A stretch of 64,000 bases of DNA. It comes from JAQBQZ01 sp964554765. GTDB lineage: Bacteria; Patescibacteriota; Minisyncoccia; Phycocordibacterales; CAIRYW01. Shown here in pieces: positions 24,081-33,057 of the stretch (positions within the stretch are counted from its first letter, which is position 1; each line of letters opens with the position of its first letter). The notes under the pieces were generated by a model, which worked only from the letters and a program-made list of their open reading frames with translations, was not told the DNA's origin and ran no database searches. The stretch is taken from the NCBI GenBank assembly GCA_964554765.1, contig CAZKPS010000001.1, positions 110,277-174,276 of the forward strand. Direction: 5' to 3'. Position numbers and translations under genes: made by a program.

Positions 24081-24113
24081 AAAAATACCCCTAGAACTTT
24101 CGTTCTGAGGGTT
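24081..24113 (-). terminator. Terminator of the small membrane-protein operon
   Basis: On the minus strand, ACCCTCAGAAC and GTTCTAGGGGT pair around GAAA and are followed by ATTTTT. Confidence 0.8.
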
Positions 24114-24122
24114 AAAGACACA

Positions 24123-24425
24123 CTAATCAAAAACAAAAAGTGGATGGGAAGTCGTCCAAACAAAAACCCAGATGCGCGGAGATGCCAAGGCACTAAGGTC
24201 TGAAGATAGATTCTGAATGTTAATCAAACCTTCAGAATCCTTCAAGTGGCATCTGCAAGCAATCTCAAACTCCCCAATCTTCTGCTTTGTCCCAATAGCA
24301 AAGTAGAAACATTCTACTCTATATCGAGAAGCTCCAAGTTGTTTGGTATGAAGAAATATTCTCTGCCATTGCCTCATCCATTTTTTGCGAACAAAACTCA
24401 TCAAAAGATAAACTAAAAATTTCAT
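24123..24425 (-). CDS. Small membrane-anchored hypothetical protein A
   Basis: A 100-residue protein with a short hydrophobic start (FLVYLLMSFV), then an Arg/Lys/Trp-rich turn and a soluble remainder. No known family. It is the last of three small genes read on the minus strand and separated by copies of a 75-bp repeat; one copy (24447-24521) precedes it and a terminator follows it. This transcriptional context supports its being real despite the small size. Confidence 0.6.
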   Translation of the reverse strand: MKFLVYLLMSFVRKKWMRQWQRIFLHTKQLGASRYRVECFYFAIGTKQKIGEFEIACRCHLKDSEGLINIQNLSSDLSALASPRIWVFVWTTSHPLFVFD

Positions 24426-24446
24426 AATATTTGACTAAGTTTGAAT

Positions 24447-24521
24447 GAACATTAACCTACAAACCAACGACACTCGTCGCGGGTTTGAAAAGTTCCACTT
24501 GTTAAGCACAAGTGGGAAAGC
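24447..24521 (-). repeat. 75-bp direct repeat, copy A
   Basis: 73 of 75 bases match copy B at 24902-24976 in the same orientation. Each copy folds into two hairpins: AAACC/GGTTT with inner CGAC/GTCG, and CCACTTG/CAAGTGG. It fills the gap between small genes A and B. The two differences fall in the second hairpin. Confidence 0.9.
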
Positions 24522-24524
24522 TTT

Positions 24525-24842
24525 TTACCATCCACCGCCACAAATTCTAGTAGTTCTCGGAGGAGGGTTATAAAAAGGTGATCCTATTTTGACAAAGGCA
24601 TACCCCGTACACTTAATTTTACTGAGAATATTTTTTTGCTCTTCTATTGTATAAGCAAGCCACAAAGCATGCCTCAGTTCGATGAGTTCCTTGTGTTCTG
24701 TTTGATGACCCACGAATGAAATTGTCACATTAGTTGACCAGCATGAGACAGGGAAGTTACTCAGATACACCTCTTCTATCTTATATTTCATACCCCTGAA
24801 CCAACCGGTGCAGAAGCGAATTAGGAAAATAATCAAATTCAT
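24525..24842 (-). CDS. Small membrane-anchored hypothetical protein B
   Basis: A 105-residue protein with a hydrophobic N-terminus (LIIFLIRFCTGWF), a soluble middle, and a Gly/Pro/Arg-rich C-terminus (PPPRTTRICGGGW). An AGAGGTGAGAG purine run ~10-20 bases before the ATG could act as ribosome binding site. It lies between the two 75-bp repeats. Same plan as genes A and C and the ORF at 8445. Function unknown. Confidence 0.6.
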   Translation of the reverse strand: MNLIIFLIRFCTGWFRGMKYKIEEVYLSNFPVSCWSTNVTISFVGHQTEHKELIELRHALWLAYTIEEQKNILSKIKCTGYAFVKIGSPFYNPPPRTTRICGGGW

Positions 24843-24901
24843 AACAACTAAGGTCTCTCACCTCTTGCCCGAATGGTTATGCCGGGATCGCATTTATTAA
24901 A

Positions 24902-24976
24902 GAACATTAACCTACAAACCAACGACACTCGTCGCGGGTTTGAAAAGTTCCACTTGTTAAGCACAAGCGGAAAAGC
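24902..24976 (-). repeat. 75-bp direct repeat, copy B
   Basis: Matches copy A except at two positions near its 3' end in plus-strand order. It begins 3 bp after the stop of gene C, on the minus strand. Confidence 0.9.
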
Positions 24977-24979
24977 CAG

Positions 24980-25240
24980 TTACCATTTCAACCAAAGAAA
25001 AATGACCCTAATGACCATTGCACATGTTGCCGACAAGATGAATAGAAGTGTCAATAAATAAATTACAGGGTTCCAAAGGAAGATATTAATTTCGGGAGGG
25101 AGAAAAATTGGCAACACATAAGCAAAAATCAGTTCAAAATACCGACTCTGTTCGATCCTCTCGATGATTTTATTGTTTAGGTAGACCATAACAATAAAAA
25201 TAATGACAGTGGTAGTGACTATGGCATTCATAAGTATCAT
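24980..25240 (-). CDS. Small membrane protein C, hypothetical
   Basis: An 86-residue protein that is mostly hydrophobic: helices around residues 4-21, 36-47 and 57-80, ending in Lys-Trp. It is the first gene of the three-gene unit. TTGACA and a TTTATA box with ~17-bp spacing lie ~70 bases upstream, and the leader holds an ACTGTGAACAGT palindrome. The ATG at 25240 is used; a second ATG at 25231 is possible. No family recognised. Confidence 0.6.
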   Translation of the reverse strand: MILMNAIVTTTVIIFIVMVYLNNKIIERIEQSRYFELIFAYVLPIFLPPEINIFLWNPVIYLLTLLFILSATCAMVIRVIFLWLKW

Positions 25241-25393
25241 TTTTATATATTTTGTTGTTTCAGGAACAGTCCGCTCTTACTGTTCACAGTAAAACATATA
25301 AATGATGTATGTAAATATATGTCAACATAAATAAAATAATAGTTGTTGATAAACATAGCTTTTTTTGGAATATTTAGATTTTGTCGATGCGGA

Positions 25394-25422
25394 TTGACAC
25401 AAATAGATCTGCTTTGTATACT
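25394..25422 (+). promoter_or_regulatory. Consensus leaderless promoter of the 25429 TrmB gene
   Basis: TTGACA, 17 bp, TATACT, then six bases and the ATG. The predicted start of transcription is the A of the ATG. Confidence 0.85.
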
Positions 25423-25428
25423 TAAAAT

Positions 25429-26217
25429 ATGGAAAACAAAGGGAATTTCGTTGGTGCCCTCATCAATATGGGTCTCCCAGAAAAGGAGGCTGCAGTTTAT
25501 GTATCTCTCCTCGGGCTGGGACTTGCAACAGTAACCGAAATTGCCAATAAATCAGGAATCAATCGAACAACTGTCTACGATATCCTTTCTTCACTATCCC
25601 AGAAAGGACTTGTGAGCATTTCGGGTAAAGAACCAAAGCAAGAATACAGATCTGAAAATCCTGATAAGCTACTAACATATCTCAAAAACGAACTTGAGCG
25701 AAAGGCTCAAAGTGTGAGGTATGCAGAGCTCATGCTTCCGGAACTTAAATCAATACACAAAATAGGTGAAAGACCTCGAATCAAATTTTATGAAGGTGAG
25801 GAAGGTTTGCGAGAAGTATACGAAGACACTCTCACATCAGAAGAAACTATTTTGGCATATGCCGCAGTGGATGATGTGAACAAAGGGATTGCAAATTATT
25901 TCCCCAAATACTATAAAAGACGCGCTGCAAAAAACATTCCTATCCGTGCTATATTTCCCGATACTCCCGTGGCAAGAGAACGATCGGACCTTGATAAAGA
26001 GGAGAGGCGGGAAAGTCTTTTGGTGCCATTTGAAAAATACAGCTTTACTCCCGAAATAAATATCTATGACAACAAAGTTATGATCGCATCGTGGAGAGAA
26101 AAGCTTGGAATAATTATTGAAAGCGCCGAGATTGCAGATGCCATGAAAAAAATATTTGAACTCTCATGGGATAAGGCAAAAGAGCTTGATAAAGAAATAA
26201 GAAGATTAGAGAAGTAA
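25429..26217 (+). CDS. TrmB-family transcriptional regulator
   Basis: A 262-residue TrmB-type regulator: winged helix (MGLPEKEAAVYVSLLGLG opens it; NRTTVYDILSSL is the recognition helix), then an effector domain with FYEGEEGLREVYEDTL and LGIIIESAEIADAMKKIFELSW. The 3' end (26167-26234) is near-identical to 23964-24031 of the other TrmB gene, pointing to duplication or gene conversion. The promoter predicts a leaderless mRNA. Confidence 0.9.
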   Translation: MENKGNFVGALINMGLPEKEAAVYVSLLGLGLATVTEIANKSGINRTTVYDILSSLSQKGLVSISGKEPKQEYRSENPDKLLTYLKNELERKAQSVRYAELMLPELKSIHKIGERPRIKFYEGEEGLREVYEDTLTSEETILAYAAVDDVNKGIANYFPKYYKRRAAKNIPIRAIFPDTPVARERSDLDKEERRESLLVPFEKYSFTPEINIYDNKVMIASWREKLGIIIESAEIADAMKKIFELSWDKAKELDKEIRRLEK

Positions 26218-26294
26218 TAAATAGTAAGTAATAAAAGTGATACGATTCTAAATTTGTATTTATACAACATACTATATACAATATACTACATACT

Positions 26295-27365
26295 ATGACT
26301 AATGAATTCCAAGAAGGTGATGAACTAAAACGACAATATATGGAAAAGGCTCTTCACGCTAATGAAGAGGCGACCAGTGGTGCAAAATTTACCGATCTTA
26401 TTAACAAAAACTCTACTGTCTATAAAGACCAAAATCCTCCACAACAACGAGATCGAGCCCCACTTCCCGAAAAACCGACAGTGGATGCTGATGGATACCC
26501 TATAATTCAGCATGTTCATACATACAAAGAGGATCTCGCGGGCATCATCAATTCAGACAAACTTTCACTTAGTCGTATTGCAATGATGCAGGAAGACGCA
26601 AACAGAAAAACTGAGGCTCCGACCAAAGCAGACGCAGAGGAAAGGAAGAGTCTTATCTTTTACATCATCAGTATCTCACTTGTTCTTATTGGTATTGGAA
26701 TTATTGGTGGAATATTCGTTATGACACAGAACAAGAAAGCAAAAGACGCCGCAATTGCTCAAAAGACATCTACCCCAAAAGAAAAATACATCCTTTTCGC
26801 AGAGCAACAAAAGATTTTGAATATTACAAAAGCATCAAAAGGAGAAGTGGGGCGTGAGATTAGGGAGCTCATTCCAAAATTCCAAGACGAAGACAGCATG
26901 ATGGAAATCATACCCACAATTGTGGACGGAAACTCATCCACTCGAGCAAACATCAGTACACTATTCCAGACCCTAAATCAGAGAGCATCTGACACATTAC
27001 TCCGGACGCTCTATCCACGATATTTTTTGGGACTCTATACCAAAAAGGGTAAGACTGGACCGTTTTTGCTCATGTTCACAAACTCTTATGATAATGCGTA
27101 TCCCGCACTTCTTGATTGGGAAGGGTTTATGAAAGATGATCTTAGCTGGATATTTGATACAAACATTAAAATTGGCACCTCAACACCAACTCTAACATTT
27201 AAGGATAGAATAATACTCAATACGGATGCTAGATCACTTGAAGACTCGACTGGTCGAGTAGTACTCTTCTATACATTTATTGATCCAAACACAATCCTTT
27301 TTGCCAGAAACACCGATACAATAAAAAAAGTGTCGGAACGACTGAGGGAAGCGAGGTTTCAATAG
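26295..27365 (+). CDS. Single-pass membrane protein, hypothetical
   Basis: A 356-residue protein. Residues 1-117 are polar and cytoplasmic-looking, one strong helix spans about 120-143 (IFYIISISLVLIGIGIIGGIFVM), and the remaining ~210 residues form a likely external domain. No motif recognised; similar bitopic proteins are common beside secretion genes in CPR genomes. TATACT lies seven bases before the ATG. It ends in a terminator-bearing gap. Confidence 0.65.
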   Translation: MTNEFQEGDELKRQYMEKALHANEEATSGAKFTDLINKNSTVYKDQNPPQQRDRAPLPEKPTVDADGYPIIQHVHTYKEDLAGIINSDKLSLSRIAMMQEDANRKTEAPTKADAEERKSLIFYIISISLVLIGIGIIGGIFVMTQNKKAKDAAIAQKTSTPKEKYILFAEQQKILNITKASKGEVGREIRELIPKFQDEDSMMEIIPTIVDGNSSTRANISTLFQTLNQRASDTLLRTLYPRYFLGLYTKKGKTGPFLLMFTNSYDNAYPALLDWEGFMKDDLSWIFDTNIKIGTSTPTLTFKDRIILNTDARSLEDSTGRVVLFYTFIDPNTILFARNTDTIKKVSERLREARFQ

Positions 27366-27417
27366 GAAGTTAGTAGGCTGGTGAGCTAGTCATCTGGTAA
27401 GAAAAAATGCGAAACAA

Positions 27418-27451
27418 AATTGCACCACACCCTAAGGGTGTAGTGCAATTG
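27418..27451. terminator. Terminator hairpin
   Basis: ATTGCACCACACCC and GGGTGTAGTGCAAT pair around TAA. Next to it lies a patch of AGCTTAC/GCTAAC-type short repeats that recurs elsewhere in the window. Confidence 0.75.
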
Positions 27452-27493
27452 AATTTTCCTAACAACCTTGCCAGCTTACAAGCTTACCTCCTT

Positions 27494-27542
27494 AAATAAT
27501 TTTAGCACTTACTTACCAAAAAATACTGTGCTAAAATTATTT
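27494..27542. promoter_or_regulatory. Perfect 15-bp inverted repeat over the TraR-like promoter
   Basis: AAATAATTTTAGCAC (27494-27508) and GTGCTAAAATTATTT (27528-27542) are exact reverse complements 19 bp apart. The right arm contains the TAAAAT -10 box. Its position suggests an operator. Confidence 0.7.
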
Positions 27543-27543
27543 C

Positions 27544-27906
27544 ATGACCAAAGATAAACTAAAATATTTTGAAGAAAAACTAAAAAGTGAAAGAAAACTC
27601 CTTGAAGACGAACTTAAAACAGTTGGAAGGAGGAATCCAAATAATCCGGCTGATTGGGAACCAACATATAGTACACTTGATACAGATAGTGCGGACCAAC
27701 TCGAAGTAGCAGATGAACTCGAAGAATATCAAAATAACATTGCTATCCTCAACAACCTCGAGCTAAAATACAACGAAGTATTGAAAGCAATTGAAAAAAT
27801 ACACCACACTAAATACGGAATATGCGAGGTAGGAGGGGAGTTAATTGAAGAAGAGAGACTCGAAGCAAACCCAGCTGCAAAAACCTGCAAAAAACATATG
27901 AACTAA
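27544..27906 (+). CDS. TraR/DksA-like protein with degenerate zinc finger
   Basis: A 120-residue protein with a long coiled-coil half (residues 1-90) and a short C-terminal KYGICEVGGELIEEERLEANPAAKTC motif, the place of the DksA/TraR four-cysteine zinc finger. Only two cysteines remain, so zinc binding is probably lost. DksA proteins insert a coiled coil into RNA polymerase; whether this one does is unknown. TAAAAT six bases before the ATG predicts a leaderless mRNA, and the promoter lies in a perfect inverted repeat. Confidence 0.8.
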   Translation: MTKDKLKYFEEKLKSERKLLEDELKTVGRRNPNNPADWEPTYSTLDTDSADQLEVADELEEYQNNIAILNNLELKYNEVLKAIEKIHHTKYGICEVGGELIEEERLEANPAAKTCKKHMN

Positions 27907-27947
27907 AAAAAATATTCTCTAACAAAATTGTTAGAGAATATTTTTTT
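27905..27947. terminator. Strong bidirectional terminator
   Basis: AATATTCTCTAACAA and TTGTTAGAGAATATT arms flanked by A and T runs. Confidence 0.95.
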
Positions 27948-27967
27948 CTGATATAATTTGAACATAA

Positions 27968-29512
27968 ATGAGTTTTTCCAAAATCTATAGTGGACAGTCA
28001 GATATTATGGGAGCGAGCATTATTGATATCGAATCCGATATCTCTCGAGGCCTCCATTCGTTTAATATCGTAGGACTTGGCGACAAGGCGGTTGATGAAT
28101 CTAAAGACAGAGTAAACTCAGCCATCAAAAATACTGGCTTTGAAGCGCCTAGAAGCCAAAACCATAAAATAATTATTTCTCTCGCTCCAGCTGATATCAA
28201 AAAAGAGGGGCCAGCTTTTGATTTAGGGATTGCACTCTCGTACCTTCTCTCAACAGGTGAAATACTTTTTGATACAGAGAAAAAACTCTTTCTCGGTGAG
28301 TTGTCGCTCGACGGAACACTCCGAAGTATTAATGGGGTACTTAGCATCGTAAGGACAGCAAAAGAAAAAGGGTTTGAGGAAGTATATCTCCCAAAAGACA
28401 ATGTCGATGAGGCACTGCTCATTCGAGATATAAGAATATTTGGAATCGAGACATTGGATGAGTTAATCAAACATCTTGATGAATCAAAAAATGATAGGCC
28501 AAAACAAAAACTAGAATATAGCGAGCCGAAAGTAGAAGAGGAAGCCAGCGAGGAATATTTAATTGATTTTAAAGATATAAAGGGTCAAGACAATGCGAAG
28601 AGAGCGCTTGAGATTGCTGCTGCTGGAGGTCACAATATTTTGATGTGGGGACCACCAGGGACAGGTAAGACAATGCTCGCAAAAGCGTTTGCCAGTATCT
28701 TGCCATCACTTACATACGAAGAAACACTCGAAGCAACAAGTATTCACTCAATAGCAGGAGCACTCACAAAAAATATAATAAGAACAGCACCATTTCGTGC
28801 TCCGCATCACACATCATCACATGTTGCCGTGGTTGGAGGAGGTGCTCATATAAGACCAGGAGAAATAACACTCGCACACAAAGGAGTACTCTTCCTCGAT
28901 GAGCTTCCAGAATTCGATAGGCGAGTGATCGAATCACTCCGCGAACCACTCGAAGAAAAAGTAATCAAAGTCTCTCGTGCAAAAGGTAATGCAGTATTCC
29001 CAGCTGATTTTATACTTGTTGCAGCAATGAATCCTTGTCCGTGTGGGAATTATGGAAGCAAAAAAAGATGTGTCTGCAATCCACTCACAATCACAAAATA
29101 CAACAGAAAAATATCAGGACCAATAATGGACCGAATCGATATGTGTATCGAAGTGTCAGATGTAGATCACAAGACACTAAACGATGCTCGAACAGGGGAA
29201 TCATCAAAGGAAATAAAAGAGAGGGTATACAAAGCGAGAGCAAAGCAAAAAGAGAGATTCAAAAATATTGGAACAAGCTACACAAAAAATAGCGAGATAA
29301 AATCAAAACATATAAAAGAAATAGTCAGAATTGGAGATGATGCACTTGAGGCTCTCGTAGGATTCGCTGAAAAACTCGAACTCTCTCCACGAGCATACCA
29401 TCGAGTAATGCGATTAGGACGGACGATTGCAGACCTGGCAGGTAGTGAGACCGTGAATACAAATCATATTTTAGAAGCGCTGCAGTATAGGCAGAAGAGG
29501 GAGATCATCTAG
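27968..29512 (+). CDS. comM: YifB/ComM family Mg-chelatase-like AAA+ ATPase
   Basis: A 514-residue protein: N-terminal ChlI domain 5-like region (residues ~1-175, with GASIIDIESDISRG), then the AAA+ domain with Walker A GPPGTGKT (about 227-234), LFLDELPEF as Walker B and the CPCG cysteine motif, and a C-terminal ChlI domain ending in SPRAYHRVMRLGRTIADL. ComM is a hexameric helicase that promotes branch migration during natural transformation. That fits a genome with pilus-like genes. TATAAT lies ten bases before the ATG. Confidence 0.92.
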   Translation: MSFSKIYSGQSDIMGASIIDIESDISRGLHSFNIVGLGDKAVDESKDRVNSAIKNTGFEAPRSQNHKIIISLAPADIKKEGPAFDLGIALSYLLSTGEILFDTEKKLFLGELSLDGTLRSINGVLSIVRTAKEKGFEEVYLPKDNVDEALLIRDIRIFGIETLDELIKHLDESKNDRPKQKLEYSEPKVEEEASEEYLIDFKDIKGQDNAKRALEIAAAGGHNILMWGPPGTGKTMLAKAFASILPSLTYEETLEATSIHSIAGALTKNIIRTAPFRAPHHTSSHVAVVGGGAHIRPGEITLAHKGVLFLDELPEFDRRVIESLREPLEEKVIKVSRAKGNAVFPADFILVAAMNPCPCGNYGSKKRCVCNPLTITKYNRKISGPIMDRIDMCIEVSDVDHKTLNDARTGESSKEIKERVYKARAKQKERFKNIGTSYTKNSEIKSKHIKEIVRIGDDALEALVGFAEKLELSPRAYHRVMRLGRTIADLAGSETVNTNHILEALQYRQKREII

Positions 29513-29558
29513 GAACGATTTAAGATTTAGGAAGTAAGATATAAGAATAAATACAAAA

Positions 29559-29587
29559 TGCACGGCGCCTTAAGGCGCCGTGCATTA
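29559..29587. terminator. Terminator between convergent genes
   Basis: TGCACGGCGCC and GGCGCCGTGCA around TTAA. Confidence 0.8.
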
Positions 29588-29622
29588 TTCATAAATCGTA
29601 AATCTTATTTCTTAAATCTTTT

Positions 29623-30672
29623 TTAATTGAATGGATTCCAATTCTTTGTCCCCAAAATTTCAAAGTGAAGATGTGGCCCAGTCGAATTACCAGAATTTCC
29701 TGACTTACCTAGAGGGTCACCCTGTTCGATATTTGTTCCAGAAGAAACACTTACAACAGAAAGATGGGCATAGATTGTTTGCATACCATTATCATGCTGG
29801 ATAACAACATAGTTTCCGTATCCTCCGTTATAACCCCCAGTCTTTGCCACAAGTACTCTACCAGAAGCTGAAGCATAGACCTGAGTACCGACAGACACAC
29901 CGAAATCGACTGCACTATGGTACTTACCATGAAGGCCTTGAGTCTTTGTGCCTCGAATAGGGCGAGTAAAGTATCCTGAGGCAGTTTTACCAACAGATCC
30001 TTTTATAACCGTCTTTGTTCCTGCCTTCGAAGAGACACCATTCTGCATCTCGCCGTCTGGAATAATGATTTCATCTCCCACAGAGACACTCGTATTTGGC
30101 ATATTATTAAAATCTTGTATTTCGTTTATATCTCCGTGAAACTTTGCAGCAATACTCTTGAGTGTATCACCCTTTTTTACAACATACTTCACTCCAGAAA
30201 TAGGGAGAATAACGAGTTCTTGACCCACTTTTAGATCTTTTGAACTCTTGAGGTCATTTGCCCACATGATAGTATTTGATGTCACTTCAAACATTTTGGC
30301 AATAGATGCGAGCGAATCACCCTCTCTTACCACATACACACTCACTTTATCGTTATTTGAAAGCTTTTCTTCAACCTCTAGAGTTGTACCTCCAGGTCCT
30401 GTCGGTGTTTCAATAGCACTATCATCGACAATACTTAGGTCAGTGGATTGGGTAGGATTTGGATTTGAATTAACCGCAGCCTCAAGAAGCACCATTGTCT
30501 GTGAGTTATTTTTTACGGTATCTTCGCCAACCATCGCATTAGCGCTCTGACCAACAACACTTCCATTTATTAGACTACTGAAAAACGAAACAACACCAGC
30601 ATTGGTGTTCTGTGGGGTGGAGAGTAACATAATCACAGCAAAAATACTCACCGCTGTAGCAGATGTAATCAT
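29623..30672 (-). CDS. LysM-M23 peptidoglycan endopeptidase
   Basis: A 349-residue secreted cell-wall hydrolase: a hydrophobic N-terminus (about residues 3-20), a spacer, two LysM repeats (YVVREGDSLASIAK about 113; YVVKKGDTLKSIAA about 160), then an M23 domain with the metal ligands HSAVDFG and GPHLHFEI and the YAHLS motif. It would cut peptidoglycan cross-bridges outside the membrane. The frame stays open for ~37 codons upstream of the ATG (a basic stretch) but has no ATG, GTG or TTG there, so the start is taken as 30672 with some doubt. Confidence 0.9.
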   Translation of the reverse strand: MITSATAVSIFAVIMLLSTPQNTNAGVVSFFSSLINGSVVGQSANAMVGEDTVKNNSQTMVLLEAAVNSNPNPTQSTDLSIVDDSAIETPTGPGGTTLEVEEKLSNNDKVSVYVVREGDSLASIAKMFEVTSNTIMWANDLKSSKDLKVGQELVILPISGVKYVVKKGDTLKSIAAKFHGDINEIQDFNNMPNTSVSVGDEIIIPDGEMQNGVSSKAGTKTVIKGSVGKTASGYFTRPIRGTKTQGLHGKYHSAVDFGVSVGTQVYASASGRVLVAKTGGYNGGYGNYVVIQHDNGMQTIYAHLSVVSVSSGTNIEQGDPLGKSGNSGNSTGPHLHFEILGTKNWNPFN

Positions 30673-30898
30673 TTTTTTGGCAAAAGAATGCCAACGGATT
30701 ATACGGTCTTTATGTGAATCAAGAGAGTAAATAAGCTTAAATTTAGTGGTAATTCTGGATTTTCTGGAAAACGATGGCCGTATTGTGCCACCTCATCAGT
30801 CGGGCATATGTCACACATATATAGTATCGAATGACCCTTTTTAGTCAACAGAAGGGTGTTATGCCTGTGGATAAGGAAATCCGTGATATATTTCTATA

Positions 30899-32863
30899 AT
30901 GAATACACAAAACGAACCTTACTACCTCAAATCCTTAAATAACCCACAAAAACAAGCTGTTTTGACGACCGAAGGACCGCTTTTGATTCTTGCTGGAGCA
31001 GGAGCTGGTAAAACGAAGACAATTACCCACAGAATTCTCCACATAATAAAACAGGGAAACAGACCTTCGTCAATACTCGCCATCACTTTTACCAATAAAT
31101 CGGGCTCTGAAATGCGAGAACGAGTCAGAAAGCTTCTTCTGGAGGATCAAACTCTTAACCAGCCAGTATCTATGGATGAAATGCCATTTGTTTCGACATT
31201 TCACTCACTTGGAGTCAGACTCATCAAAGAGAATTCTGAGTTTTTCAACCTCCCAAGGCATTTTGGGATATTCGATAAGGGGGATTCTAAGACGGCTATT
31301 AAAGCTGCAATGGAGAATGTGGGTATAGATCCAAAGACCAATGAACCAGCAAAGTTTATGCACTTCATCTCAAACCAAAAGGGGAGTGGAGTAACCTATG
31401 AAGAGTTCGATAACAAAAACCCAAAAGGATACTTCGAGGAGATGGTGGCAAAAATCTGGAGGGAATATGAACACACACTCAAAGTTGAGAAGGCTCTTGA
31501 TTTTGATGATCTGCTTTTGAAAACCTTGAAGCTTCTCCAGAATCCTCAAATTCTCGAGAGATATCAGAACAGATGGAAGTACATTCATATTGATGAGTAC
31601 CAGGATACAAACAGGGTTCAATACGATATTGCAAAGTGTCTGGCGGGCAAATATCAGAATATTGCGGTAGTAGGGGACATCGATCAATCGATCTACAGTT
31701 GGCGTGGAGCAGACTTCAAAAACATTATGCGGTTTGAGAATGATTACAAGGATGCTACAACAATCCTCCTTGAGCAGAACTATCGCTCAACAAAAACAAT
31801 TCTGACAGTAGCAAACACAGTCATCGCAAAGAACGTGATGCGAAAAGACAAAAATCTTTTTACAGAAAATGAAGATGGTGATCAAATATCAGTCTATATT
31901 GCAGGAGACGAAAAAGATGAGGCAAACTTCATCGCCCGAACAGCAAAAATGCTTGTTGCACAAGGTGTTTCACCATCCGAAATCGCAGTGCTCTACCGTG
32001 CCAACTTCCAATCACGAGTAATCGAAGAAGCGTGTATCAAAAAAGAACTTGCATACGAACTCATCGGTACAAAATTCTTTGAACGAAAAGAAGTGCGCGA
32101 GGTACTCGCATACATCAAGGGCGCATTAAATCCTGATTCGCTTTCTGATTTGAAACGAATTATCAATGTGCCTGCGAGAGGGATCGGCAAGGTCACAATG
32201 CTCAAAATTTTTGAAGGAGGAGAGAGTGAACTTACAGGCGCAGTAAAAGATAAAATTCAAAAATGGCGAGAATTACTCCAAGAAATAAAGTTCAAATCAG
32301 AAACAGTAAACCCAAGTGAGGTAGTAAAGTTCGTCATCAAACATTCAGGACTTGAGCAGATGTATATGGATGACAAGATAGAGGGTCCAGAAAGACTTGA
32401 AAACATTAGAGAACTTGTGACAATTGCGAGTGGGTATGATAACTACGAAATAGGAGAGGGGATAGAGAAGTTTCTCGAGCATACAGCACTCTCAAGCGAT
32501 CAAGATGAAGTAGATAAAAAGGTGGGAGTAAAGCTTATGACGATTCACGCATCAAAAGGACTCGAATTTGATTATATATTTATTGGTGGACTCGAACAGG
32601 GACAGTTCCCAAGTGAGCGGCCAGGCAAGGAGAGCAAGGAAGATAGTGAAGAGGAACGACGACTATTTTATGTAGCACTAACAAGAGCAAGGAAGAAGAT
32701 TTATCTTTCGTATACTCAAATGCGCACAATCTATGGCTCACGACAAATCAATGTTCCATCGGAATTCCTTTCGGATATAGATGAAGAATTTATCCAATAC
32801 GAAAATGGTGCACCAAGTGATCAGGTAGATTGGAGTAAGGGATTGTTGCAGTTCGATTTCTAA
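30899..32863 (+). CDS. uvrD: UvrD/PcrA-type superfamily 1 DNA helicase
   Basis: A 654-residue 3'-5' helicase: N-terminal Q-like motif (LNNPQKQAV), Walker A GAGAGKTKT (about 33-41), motif Ia FTNKSGSEMRERV, motif II IHIDEYQDTN, motif III GDIDQSIYSWRGA, motif IV ILLEQNYRST, motif V TIHASKGLEFDYIFIGG and motif VI VALTRARKK. Shorter than E. coli UvrD at its C-terminus. Acts in excision and mismatch repair or removes RecA. TATATT six bases before the ATG indicates a leaderless mRNA. Confidence 0.95.
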   Translation: MNTQNEPYYLKSLNNPQKQAVLTTEGPLLILAGAGAGKTKTITHRILHIIKQGNRPSSILAITFTNKSGSEMRERVRKLLLEDQTLNQPVSMDEMPFVSTFHSLGVRLIKENSEFFNLPRHFGIFDKGDSKTAIKAAMENVGIDPKTNEPAKFMHFISNQKGSGVTYEEFDNKNPKGYFEEMVAKIWREYEHTLKVEKALDFDDLLLKTLKLLQNPQILERYQNRWKYIHIDEYQDTNRVQYDIAKCLAGKYQNIAVVGDIDQSIYSWRGADFKNIMRFENDYKDATTILLEQNYRSTKTILTVANTVIAKNVMRKDKNLFTENEDGDQISVYIAGDEKDEANFIARTAKMLVAQGVSPSEIAVLYRANFQSRVIEEACIKKELAYELIGTKFFERKEVREVLAYIKGALNPDSLSDLKRIINVPARGIGKVTMLKIFEGGESELTGAVKDKIQKWRELLQEIKFKSETVNPSEVVKFVIKHSGLEQMYMDDKIEGPERLENIRELVTIASGYDNYEIGEGIEKFLEHTALSSDQDEVDKKVGVKLMTIHASKGLEFDYIFIGGLEQGQFPSERPGKESKEDSEEERRLFYVALTRARKKIYLSYTQMRTIYGSRQINVPSEFLSDIDEEFIQYENGAPSDQVDWSKGLLQFDF

Positions 32864-33010
32864 AGAATCACTTCACAAAACATCTTCCAAGAAGCATACA
32901 TAAAATTCTGGTGAATTTTTGCTCGGTCTCGGCTACCCACCTGCGAAGTCTTCTTGGAAGATATTTTGTTTCGTTACACGAAATCGAGCTGGCTTTTTGA
33001 AATATGAAAA

Positions 33011-33037
33011 AGCGAGGAAGACTTTATCTTCCTCGCT
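33011..33037 (-). terminator. Terminator of the 33058 gene
   Basis: AGCGAGGAAGA and TCTTCCTCGCT arms, with TTTTT on the minus-strand side. A second inverted repeat with ~19-bp arms (left arm starting about 32877) lies between it and the UvrD stop. Confidence 0.85.
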
Positions 33038-33057
33038 GACGAATTAAATAGCAAAGA

